NCBI GenBank assembly: GCA_009782565.1
Contig: WRIU01000003.1
Coordinates: 62,001-126,000 of the forward strand
Source of the DNA: Betaproteobacteria bacterium
Lineage (GTDB): Bacteria > Pseudomonadota > Gammaproteobacteria > Burkholderiales > Rhodocyclaceae
Reading direction: 5' to 3'
DNA: 64,000 bases
This document shows positions 16,616 through 25,736 of the stretch, piece after piece. Below the pieces are notes generated by a model that was given only the letters and a program-made list of their open reading frames with translations, ran no database searches and was not told the DNA's origin. How positions within the stretch are numbered: the first letter of the stretch is position 1; the number at the start of each line of letters is the position of its first letter. A program made the translations under genes and the position numbers.

Positions 16616-16807
16616 ATGCCTAATAAAATGTTTCAAATACTTGGCGGCGTATTCAGCATCGTCTGCGCCGTTCGTGACTACGACTGGTTTATGAACCATC
16701 CCAAAGCGTGGCTGTTTGTGAAATTATTCGGGCGCAATGGCGCTCGGGTGTTTTATGTGGTTCTAGGAGTGTTAATCGTTGTTAGCGCTTTCTTTTTGTG
16801 CACGTAG
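16616..16807 (+). CDS. Imm17-like small membrane immunity protein
   Basis: The 63-residue protein has two hydrophobic helices (FQILGGVFSIVCAV and VFYVVLGVLIVVSAFFL) separated by the polar segment DYDWFMNHPKAWLFVKLFGRNGAR. The DYDWFMN and LFGRNGAR-FY pattern fits what I recall of immunity protein 17, found next to polymorphic toxins. No toxin gene adjoins it here, so it is an orphan or a leftover of a lost cassette. Start: ATG 16616; a GTG at 16610 in the same frame is possible. The gene is short enough that routine annotation may miss it. Confidence 0.62.
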   Translation: MPNKMFQILGGVFSIVCAVRDYDWFMNHPKAWLFVKLFGRNGARVFYVVLGVLIVVSAFFLCT

Positions 16808-16849
16808 TTAATCATTGATATAAGAACAGCATTGTCACACTTTTCCGAA

Positions 16850-18793
<1,944 letters not shown>

Positions 18794-18865
18794 GCTCGAC
18801 GTCGCAGAGTTTTTCAAAGGGCGTTATTCTACGCACATCTCAACCACGCGCTACACGGCTTCCTC

Positions 18866-19471
18866 ATGCCAGCCCGTTTTTCATTTCCCATCTTCCACTC
18901 GCTTTCCCGCCGCATCCTTGCCGTCGGCGCATGCCTTGCCATGACGGCTTTCCCGCTTGGAGCCGCAGCAGCCGATGAGCTTGTGCCCAATCCCGCTGAA
19001 CGCATCCGAGAATTGCAAGACGAGGCCGGGGGGCTGCGTAAACAGGCCGAAATTCATTACCAGGCAGCGGAAGCGGCGTGCTACAAGCGTTTTTTCGTCA
19101 ACAGTTGCATCGACGACGCCAAGGCCGAACGGCTGGCCGACATCCACCGCGCCCGAAAACTCGAAGCCGAGGCGTACCAGATCGATCTCGCCGAACGCCG
19201 GAGCAAAGCCGCAGAAACAGCGGGAAAAGCCAATGGCGCGCGCCCGACAGCGGCCGCTTCTCCAAGCGCCGATCAAGACGCGGCAAAACCGCGCCCTGAA
19301 ACGGCAAAACTTCCTCGCCGCGCCATCAAACCGAATACCGCCAGCAATAGCGCCAGTGAGCGCGCCAAAGCTGCCCGCAGGGCGGAAGCCGCCCGACGCG
19401 ACCGTGAACGCTACGACGCCCGAATCCGCGAACTCGAAGAAAAGAAGGCGCGCGATGAAGATGGGCGCTGA
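18866..19471 (+). CDS. Periplasmic coiled-coil protein of unknown function
   Basis: The 201-residue product has a signal peptide ending AAAA (about residue 31) and a mature part that is almost all charged helix. A conserved-looking block CYKRFFVNSCIDDAKAERLADIHRARKLEAEAYQ has two cysteines nine residues apart that could form a disulfide. The rest is Ala/Arg/Glu/Lys-rich low-complexity sequence with R-E-E heptads. Small secreted proteins of this kind are common in betaproteobacteria without assigned function. It is convergent with apbE, with 8 bp between the stops. Confidence 0.78.
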   Translation: MPARFSFPIFHSLSRRILAVGACLAMTAFPLGAAAADELVPNPAERIRELQDEAGGLRKQAEIHYQAAEAACYKRFFVNSCIDDAKAERLADIHRARKLEAEAYQIDLAERRSKAAETAGKANGARPTAAASPSADQDAAKPRPETAKLPRRAIKPNTASNSASERAKAARRAEAARRDRERYDARIRELEEKKARDEDGR

Positions 19472-19479
19472 TAGCGTAT

Positions 19480-20526
19480 TCAGTCGACCACGCGCGCTTT
19501 AACCGGCTCAGGAAATTCAAGCCGCGCCCGTAGCGCGCGGGTCACTTCCACTTGCCCATCGGCGGCCACCCGGAGCGCATGCTCAATCCCGAAACGGCGC
19601 GCCTGTTCGCGCCAGCCGTCTCCCGCCAGATAAGCGGGCTTGCTCGCCACGTCCGACAAGACTCCGACATGCGGGCGGGGCGTCACCAATACGGTCAAAG
19701 CCTGTGTGCCATGTGCCGGTTCAAAGGTGTGCGGGTCGAGGATGTGGGCGTAGCGCACACCGTCCAGTTCAAAGTAACGCTGATAGTCGCCCGAAGTGCC
19801 GATGGCCTCGCCGTCGTAGAGCGGCATCGTCGCCATGACCCCGGACTGGCGCGGGTGCTGGATGCCGACCCGCCAGGGCTGCCTGCCCTTGCTCCCCAAG
19901 GCCATGATGTTGCCGCCAACGTTGATGAGCGCGTTGCGGATACCCCGCTCAAGCAGGATGGCTGCGGCACGATCGAGCGCGTAGCCCTTGGCATAGCCTC
20001 CGAAGTCGATACGCACCGCCGGGTTGCGGCTGGAGACACGGAGCCCCTCGATCACAAGGTCGCCCATACTTGGCCGAACGGCCTTGAGCGCGGCAAGCGC
20101 CGCCGGGTCGGGCAGCGCCGGCTCGAAGGCGTCGGTGTGAAAGCCCCATAGCTCGACCAACGCGCCAATCGCGGGATCGAACAGACCGTCCCCGATTGCG
20201 GACAGGCGTTGTACATCGCGCAGCATCGCGGCCAGTTCGGGCGACACTTCACGGGACTGGCCATGCGCCAGCGCCTCGTTGAGCGCGGTAAGTTCCGACG
20301 GGTTCCAGGCATGATACGTGTTGTGCAGACGGTCGAATTCCCGCAACACGGCGGCCATCGCGGCATCGGCAACTTCGGGGTTGCCCGTGTAGACGGCAAC
20401 ATCCACCCGTGTGCCGAAAACGTAACCCTCTCGCTGAAAAACCCGTTCCCGACCGCACCCGGCAAGTTGGCACATGCAGCAGCAAATCAGGAGCGCAAAA
20501 ACGAACCCAGCAAACCTTGACGGCAT
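19480..20526 (-). CDS. apbE: FAD:protein FMN transferase (ApbE), lipoprotein
   Basis: The enzyme attaches FMN to threonines of target flavoproteins such as NqrB/C and RnfG/D. Seen here: lipobox LAGC after a 21-residue signal, GTRVDVAVY, the DPAIGALVELWGF segment, VRIDFGGYAKGYALD, ALINVGGNIMALG, GTSGDYQRYFELDG-RYAHILDP and the metal-binding SDVASKPAYL region. It is the last gene of a minus-strand run that contains gshA, gshB, a Gx protein and a NusG-II protein. ATG 20526 is chosen for its GGGAG site. No FMN-acceptor gene is in the window. Confidence 0.94.
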   Translation of the reverse strand: MPSRFAGFVFALLICCCMCQLAGCGRERVFQREGYVFGTRVDVAVYTGNPEVADAAMAAVLREFDRLHNTYHAWNPSELTALNEALAHGQSREVSPELAAMLRDVQRLSAIGDGLFDPAIGALVELWGFHTDAFEPALPDPAALAALKAVRPSMGDLVIEGLRVSSRNPAVRIDFGGYAKGYALDRAAAILLERGIRNALINVGGNIMALGSKGRQPWRVGIQHPRQSGVMATMPLYDGEAIGTSGDYQRYFELDGVRYAHILDPHTFEPAHGTQALTVLVTPRPHVGVLSDVASKPAYLAGDGWREQARRFGIEHALRVAADGQVEVTRALRARLEFPEPVKARVVD

Positions 20527-20546
20527 GACGCTCCCGCAACCTGCCC

Positions 20547-21500
20547 TTATCGCCCGCACAAACGCTCCAGTGTTTCGATCACGAGCCCCGCAACATCAAA
20601 CCCTTGCTGGGCGGCAATCTCGACCATGCAGGTCGGGCTGGTCACGTTGATTTCGGTCAGATGTCCGCCGATCACATCGAGTCCGACAACCAGCAGCCCA
20701 CGCGCCCACAGGATGGGTGCCAGGAAACGGGCGATTTCCCATTCCCGCGCGGAAAGCGGCATTGCCACGCCGCGCCCTCCAGCGGCAAGGTTGGCGCGGG
20801 TCTCTCCCTCGCGGGGAATGCGCGCCAGCGCGTAAGGCACGATTTCGCCGCCGATGATGAGCACGCGCTTGTCGCCATCGCGGACATCCGGCAGGTAACG
20901 TTGCGCCATGATCGTGCGCGTACCCTGCTGCGTGAGGGTTTCGACGATCACGCAACGATTGGGGTCATGGGAGGCGACACGGAAAACCTGGCTGCCGCCC
21001 ATGCCGTCGAGCGGTTTGAGCACAACGTCGCCGATCTCGTCGATGAAAGCGTGAAGGCGGCCCGGATCGCGCGCTGCCAGCGTAGCGGGAATGAATTGCG
21101 GAAATTCGGTAATCGCCAGCTTTTCGGAGTGGTCGCGCACGGCGCGCGGGTCGTTATACACGCGCGCGCCACCCGCAGCGGCGCGTTCAAGCAGCCAGGT
21201 TGCGGCAAGATATTCAAAATCGAACGGCGGGTCCTGACGCATCAGCACCGCATCAAATCCGGAAAGCGCACGGGTTTCCGGCTCGCCTTCCGTATACCAG
21301 CCGCCATCGTCGGCACTCAGGGCGAGCGGCACGGCTCGCGCCGAAACGACGCCCTCGCACCAGGCGATGTCCTCGCGCTGGATCGCCCAGGATTGATACC
21401 CGCGCGTAGCGGCGGCACGCATCATCGCCACGCTGGAATCCTTATACGCCTTGAGTCCGGGCAAGGGATCGACAATGAAAGCAAGACCGAGCGCCGTCAT
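20547..21500 (-). CDS. gshB: Glutathione synthetase
   Basis: The 317-residue ATP-grasp enzyme joins gamma-glutamylcysteine and glycine. Landmarks: N-terminal AFIVDPLPGLKAYKDSS, FDAVLMRQDPPFDFEYL, the ATP-grasp glycine loop VLKPLDGMGGSQVFRV, and the C-terminal VVGLDVIGGHLTEINVTSPT with metal ligands. Standard length for the proteobacterial family. It follows gshA by 12 nt and precedes apbE by 20 nt. Confidence 0.97.
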   Translation of the reverse strand: MTALGLAFIVDPLPGLKAYKDSSVAMMRAAATRGYQSWAIQREDIAWCEGVVSARAVPLALSADDGGWYTEGEPETRALSGFDAVLMRQDPPFDFEYLAATWLLERAAAGGARVYNDPRAVRDHSEKLAITEFPQFIPATLAARDPGRLHAFIDEIGDVVLKPLDGMGGSQVFRVASHDPNRCVIVETLTQQGTRTIMAQRYLPDVRDGDKRVLIIGGEIVPYALARIPREGETRANLAAGGRGVAMPLSAREWEIARFLAPILWARGLLVVGLDVIGGHLTEINVTSPTCMVEIAAQQGFDVAGLVIETLERLCGR

Positions 21501-21512
21501 GATGGGTATCGG

Positions 21513-22850
21513 TCAGGGTACGGCCACGTTTTCGGGCATATCGTCACGGATGCCCGTTTCATCCGCGTTACCGGATTTGGGCAACATTTCTTCGATTTCG
21601 ACCGAGGCCGCAAGCAGGGCCAGACGCGCAACCACGCCATAGGCGTAGAGCCTGTTGGGCATGGCGTCCGGCTCCTGATCACAATCGGGAATACTGCCTG
21701 GGGTATCGAAGGCCAGCGGCCTGAATTCCATACCCGGCGCATTGAGATTTTCATCGCTGCCGCGCGCCGTATGCACACGATAAAAACCGCCGACGACGTA
21801 GTGATCCATCATGTAGACGACCGGTTCGGCCACCGCGCCATCAACGGTCTCGAATGTGCGGACGCCTTCCTGGATGATGACCTCCCCGACGGGCAGCCCT
21901 TCCTTGACCACCGCCATCTTGTTGCGCTGGCGGCGGTTGAGCCCCACGACGTCGGAAGCATTCTTCACCATCATCACGCCCATGCCGTAAGTGCCCGCGT
22001 CGGCCTTGACTGCAACGAAAGGTTCGTCTTCGATGCCCAGCTTGCGGTATTTGCGGCGGATGTCGGTAAGCAACGCATCAATTTGATCGGTCAGGCATTC
22101 CTCGCCCGCGCGTTCATGGAAGTTGATACCCCTGCATACGCGGAACGCCGGACTGATACGCCAGGGGTCAATATCGATTTCCTTTGAGAATGCCTGAACG
22201 ACCCGCTCATACGCCGCCGCGTGGCGCGACTTGCGCCGCGCATGCCAGCCCGCATGCAACGGCGGAATCAGGCATTGCCCGTCCAGCCCCTGCAAAATGG
22301 CGGGTACGCCGCCGGAGAGGTCGTTGTTGAGCAGGATGGCACAGGGATCGAACCCGGCCAGGCCGAGGCGTTTCCCTTCCCTTACGAGCGGTTCCAGCAT
22401 CAGGCTGCTGCCATCCGGGAGCATCAGGGGAGTCGGCGCGGTGATCTCCGGCAGCAAACTGCCCAGCCTCACTTCCAACCCGGTCAGGCGCAGGATGCCC
22501 GCCAACCGCGCCACATTCATCAAATAGAATTGGTTGCGGGTGTGGCTCTCTGGAATCAACAACAGGCGGCAGGCGCTGGCGCACAGGCGTTCCACCGCCG
22601 CTTGCGCGGCCTGTACGCACAGGGGCAGGAACACGGGGTCGAGGTTATTGAATCCGCCGGGAAACAGGTTCATATCGACCGGCGCGAGTTTGAACCCGGC
22701 ATTACGCAGATCGACCGAACCGTAGAACGGCGGGGCATGTTCATGCCATTGTTCGCGGAACCATCGCTCGATTGCAGTACTGTGATCGAGGAATTGACGC
22801 TCCAGCTCAAGCAAGGGGCCGGAAATTGCGGGAGTCACACAGTAAGCCAT
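21513..22850 (-). CDS. gshA: Glutamate-cysteine ligase, Acidithiobacillus/betaproteobacterial type
   Basis: The 445-residue protein makes gamma-glutamylcysteine. It belongs to the GshA type first described from Acidithiobacillus ferrooxidans and common in betaproteobacteria, not to the E. coli family. Recognisable stretches are FGSVDLRNAGFKLAPVDMNLFPGGFNNL-type sequence (here YGSVDLRNAGFKLAPVDMNL), KADAGTYGMGVMMV, IIQEGVRTFE and YMMDHYVVGGFYRVH. gshB follows directly, so both steps of glutathione synthesis are encoded together. The 76-bp gap upstream, with a hairpin, suggests partial transcriptional separation from the Gx gene. Confidence 0.94.
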   Translation of the reverse strand: MAYCVTPAISGPLLELERQFLDHSTAIERWFREQWHEHAPPFYGSVDLRNAGFKLAPVDMNLFPGGFNNLDPVFLPLCVQAAQAAVERLCASACRLLLIPESHTRNQFYLMNVARLAGILRLTGLEVRLGSLLPEITAPTPLMLPDGSSLMLEPLVREGKRLGLAGFDPCAILLNNDLSGGVPAILQGLDGQCLIPPLHAGWHARRKSRHAAAYERVVQAFSKEIDIDPWRISPAFRVCRGINFHERAGEECLTDQIDALLTDIRRKYRKLGIEDEPFVAVKADAGTYGMGVMMVKNASDVVGLNRRQRNKMAVVKEGLPVGEVIIQEGVRTFETVDGAVAEPVVYMMDHYVVGGFYRVHTARGSDENLNAPGMEFRPLAFDTPGSIPDCDQEPDAMPNRLYAYGVVARLALLAASVEIEEMLPKSGNADETGIRDDMPENVAVP

Positions 22851-22883
22851 AAAAAATCATTCCTTCGGGCCGTATCTGAAAAG

Positions 22884-22909
22884 CGTCTGCCCGTTCCTAC
22901 AGGCAGACG
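22884..22909 (-). terminator. Weak terminator or attenuator between the Gx gene and gshA
   Basis: CGTCTGCC (22884-22891) pairs with GGCAGACG (22902-22909) around a 10-nt loop; read on the minus strand the stem is followed by CTTTTC. The stem is short and the T run weak, so read-through is likely. It would lower gshA-gshB-apbE transcription from upstream. Confidence 0.4.
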
Positions 22910-22926
22910 GATATTACTCTACAGTC

Positions 22927-23466
22927 TTATTTTGGGTAAGGAACTTCCTGCCTTGGCAAATCACGCAGCAAGACCGCCGCAACCAGGCCATTGACCAACC
23001 CGAACAGCACGGCAGCCGCGCCGAACAGGGGCGCGAGGTAAAACACGCCATCATGGGGAACCAGCCATAGGCGAGCCAGGATGAGCTGCGCGCCGATATG
23101 GGCAAAGGCGGCAAGAATGCTGGTACTGACCGGGCCGAACCATTTCTTCGGCAATCGCACCGTCCCAGCCAGCGCCAGCAAGCTTGCCAGCGCCCCGGCC
23201 AGACTTAAGAAAAATCCCGGCGCGAGAAATTGCCCCAGGAGCAGGCTGGCGGCAAACACCCTCAGCAACGACACCCACGCCGCTTCGCGCCAGCCCCAGC
23301 GTGCCAGTACCACCAGGGTAACGATATTGGCAAGCCCCGGCTTCACTCCCGGCAGCGGCAACGGAATCGCCGCCTCGGCCACGGTCAGCGCAATGGCCGC
23401 CGCCGCGTAGCGCGCCACCCGGTCATCCTCAGCGGTCGGCGTCAGTTCAATAATTGAGCGAGTCAT
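22927..23466 (-). CDS. Gx family membrane protein
   Basis: The 179-residue protein has about five or six hydrophobic helices and the family stretch LPGVKPGLANIVTLVVL near residue 40, which is characteristic of the Gx family (once named heptaprenyl diphosphate synthase component I), now seen as an ECF-type substrate-binding membrane component. Its substrate is not established. Its start overlaps the NusG-II gene end by 20 bp, indicating coupled translation. ApbE lies in the same run, consistent with flavin or electron-transfer-related function, but this is inference. Confidence 0.85.
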   Translation of the reverse strand: MTRSIIELTPTAEDDRVARYAAAAIALTVAEAAIPLPLPGVKPGLANIVTLVVLARWGWREAAWVSLLRVFAASLLLGQFLAPGFFLSLAGALASLLALAGTVRLPKKWFGPVSTSILAAFAHIGAQLILARLWLVPHDGVFYLAPLFGAAAVLFGLVNGLVAAVLLRDLPRQEVPYPK

Positions 23467-23851
23467 AATCCACTCCCCGCCCGGACAACGTCAGACTGAC
23501 TTCGTTGGGCGCGCAGATCGCTACCGCACCCGCGCGGGCAAGCCAGCCCTGGCGCACACAATACTGCCGTGGGCCGGGGTCGGAAGCGACACGGGCACGG
23601 CCCGGTTCGATCTCGATCACGGTCACGCCCAGCGGTCCCGGCACTTCGATGCGGTGCGGGCGAGACAAATCGGCCTTTGCGAAAACCTTTCCGGAGGCGC
23701 GCACGGTCACGCCATCGGGCGCACCCCCGCGCCAGAACCAGAACCCGGCAGCGGCACATGCCGCCAACCCGGCCAGTACGACCACCCAATCGCCGGGGCG
23801 CAAAAGTTCGCGCCACGCGCGCCATGTTTCCATTGAAATCGAATGCGGCAT
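23447..23851 (-). CDS. NusG domain II-containing membrane-anchored protein
   Basis: The 134-residue protein has one N-terminal membrane anchor (DWVVVLAGLAACAAAGFWFW) and a small beta-rich extracytoplasmic domain: FAKADLSRPHRIEVPGPLGVTVIEIEPGRARV, then PGPRQYCVRQGWLARAGAVAICAPNEVSLTL, with a pair of cysteines. This is the stand-alone NusG domain II type that repeatedly neighbours Gx proteins; it is not the transcription factor NusG. ATG 23833 (METWRAW) is an alternative start. Overlaps both flanking genes, so it is coupled to them. Confidence 0.82.
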   Translation of the reverse strand: MPHSISMETWRAWRELLRPGDWVVVLAGLAACAAAGFWFWRGGAPDGVTVRASGKVFAKADLSRPHRIEVPGPLGVTVIEIEPGRARVASDPGPRQYCVRQGWLARAGAVAICAPNEVSLTLSGRGVDYDSLNY

Positions 23852-24720
23852 CAGCCTTGAGCCACGCGATTATTTTCCTGCCGCGTCACCATGCGATGAC
23901 GAAGAAGGACATGGGCTTCCGTGCGGAACGCTTCGCCCAGGCGTTCCGCAATGTAGACCGAGCGATGTTGCCCGCCCGTGCATCCGATGGACACCGTCAG
24001 GTAACTGCGATTGTCGCGGACGAAACCCGGCAGCCAGGCGGCAACGAACGCGCGGATGTCTTCCACCATGCGGGCAACTTCAGGCTGCGTCTCGAAGTAG
24101 GCGATCACTTCCGGGTCGAACCCGGTGAGCGGGCGCAGGCGCGGATCATAGTGAGGATTGGGCAGGCAACGCACATCGAACACCATATCAGCATCGAGCG
24201 GGACGCCATACTTGAAGCCAAAGGACTGGAACATCAGGATCAAGCCCTCGCCCGCCTTGGCCTCGATAAAATCCCTGACCATGGCGCGCAGGGTGTTGGG
24301 GTGCATGTCGCTGGTGTCGATACGATGACCGAGGACGGAAATGTCTTCGAGCACATCGCGCTCGCGGGCAATCGCCTCTTCGAGCGAGACCCCCTCCCCG
24401 GCCAGCGGATGGCGGCGGCGAGTCTCGGAAAAACGGGCAATCAACGTATCGTCGCGCGAATCGAGAAAAATGAAGCGCAAATCCTCGATGAGTTCGCGCA
24501 GGAGTTTCATCTGCTCAGGCAGCGCCGCGATACTTTCCCCGGAGCGCACATCGACCGCCACCGCGCAGCGCGTGTAACCGGCGTTGCACAATACGCCCGC
24601 CAGTTGCGGCAACAACATGGCCGGAAGGTTATCGACAACATAATACCCAGCATCTTCCAGCGCCTTGAGCGCGATACTCTTACCCGAACCGGAAAGGCCG
24701 CTGATAAGGACGAGTTGCAT
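23851..24720 (-). CDS. rapZ: RNase adapter protein RapZ
   Basis: The 289-residue protein has the Walker A loop GLSGSGKS at residues 8-15, YYVVDNLP, FLDSRDD and the C-terminal IGCTGGQHRSVYIAE motif. RapZ senses glucosamine-6-phosphate and guides RNase E to the sRNA GlmZ in enterobacteria; in other proteobacteria its target is less certain. ATG 24720 gives MQLVLISGLSGSGKS; the open frame starts five codons earlier. Its last base is shared with the ORF limit of the NusG-II gene, so it is the likely first gene of the glutathione/ApbE run. Confidence 0.95.
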   Translation of the reverse strand: MQLVLISGLSGSGKSIALKALEDAGYYVVDNLPAMLLPQLAGVLCNAGYTRCAVAVDVRSGESIAALPEQMKLLRELIEDLRFIFLDSRDDTLIARFSETRRRHPLAGEGVSLEEAIARERDVLEDISVLGHRIDTSDMHPNTLRAMVRDFIEAKAGEGLILMFQSFGFKYGVPLDADMVFDVRCLPNPHYDPRLRPLTGFDPEVIAYFETQPEVARMVEDIRAFVAAWLPGFVRDNRSYLTVSIGCTGGQHRSVYIAERLGEAFRTEAHVLLRHRMVTRQENNRVAQG

Positions 24721-24842
24721 GGAGGCGGATACCAAAATGCTGTCGGCAGCAATATATCAAGTATCTCACGCCAGCACGATTCCCGCCCGACCTCATCACC
24801 AACTCATGCCGGAAAACACGCTCTTCGACCGAATTCACCGCG

Positions 24843-25736
24843 TCACTGCGATGAACCTCCCCCCGCGCGAAGGGCATCCAGCAACACCTCGTTGACCTCG
24901 ATCTGACGATGCTGCCAGCGTATCAGTTCATCAGGGTCAATGTCGGACTGGCCGTCCAGTGCGCTGAGCCAGCGTTTCCAACGGGCGCGATAGCGGTGAA
25001 TGGACACTTCCCCGGTAATGTCGCTCCCTATGACGCGCTTGGCTCCAACGTCGATGATGGAGAGCAGGTCATCCAGCATCAAACGCCCCTGATCCCAATT
25101 GGTGCGCGCCACGCTCTCGCACAGGACATCCTTGTCGATGGAGAGGTACAGGGGCACATGTGTACTGGAAAGTTCGCGCCGCAACGCATGGACGAGGCTT
25201 GCGGCATCGTCGAAATTGCGCGCGGCATCACGTAGGCCCAGGGCGCGCATCCAGCCAAGTTTCGCGCCTATCGTCCAATACCGGACTCGTCCGCGAAACA
25301 GCGGCCCCAGATGATTTTCCCAGGCATGAGCACAGCCTACGTCCGGGGAGCAGATACCGACGACATCGACGCGCGCGACGTGCGGCATGCACGCGACGTG
25401 CGCGACCCACGACCCGCAATGGATGCCGAAGGGAAAGCGCATGTTGTCCGGGTGGTTGTCGCAGACGAGAACGTGCAGGCCCATATGCCGACGCTGCCGC
25501 GCAATCAGAAAGGCACTCACATGATGAAAGTCCCCGCTGCCCATCAGCACAGGGCCATGAACATCGGGAAACAGGGCTTCGAGATACGACGAAAACGCGC
25601 GCCAGTCACGTCCCGCGCATCCAAAGCGGACGCGCTCCTGCCAGTCGGTGAGATCGATTCGCGCAAGGCCAGGGTAATCCATCGCGCGGTGCGAACCGTC
25701 CAGATCAAGCACGAGTGGGGGAAGATTCTCGTTCAT
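24843..25736 (-). CDS. Arginase-fold (ureohydrolase-like) protein
   Basis: The roughly 297-residue protein keeps the binuclear metal motifs of the arginase/agmatinase fold in divergent form: SGDFHH (for GGDHS) near residue 80, CDNHPDN (DxHxD) near 107 and LSIDKDVL (SxDxD) near 200. Overall sequence is far from arginase, agmatinase and formimidoylglutamase, so the substrate is unknown; hydrolysis of an amidine, guanidine or amide is the family expectation. Its ATG overlaps the stop of the acyltransferase fusion gene (ATGA), making it the last gene of a five-gene coupled operon. Confidence 0.72.
   Translation of the reverse strand: MNENLPPLVLDLDGSHRAMDYPGLARIDLTDWQERVRFGCAGRDWRAFSSYLEALFPDVHGPVLMGSGDFHHVSAFLIARQRRHMGLHVLVCDNHPDNMRFPFGIHCGSWVAHVACMPHVARVDVVGICSPDVGCAHAWENHLGPLFRGRVRYWTIGAKLGWMRALGLRDAARNFDDAASLVHALRRELSSTHVPLYLSIDKDVLCESVARTNWDQGRLMLDDLLSIIDVGAKRVIGSDITGEVSIHRYRARWKRWLSALDGQSDIDPDELIRWQHRQIEVNEVLLDALRAGGGSSQ

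Noticed and set aside
16499-16699. 66-codon minus-strand frame across repeat copy B
   Set aside because: The plus-strand Imm17-like frame explains the region better; the same minus frame in copy A has no start of its own.
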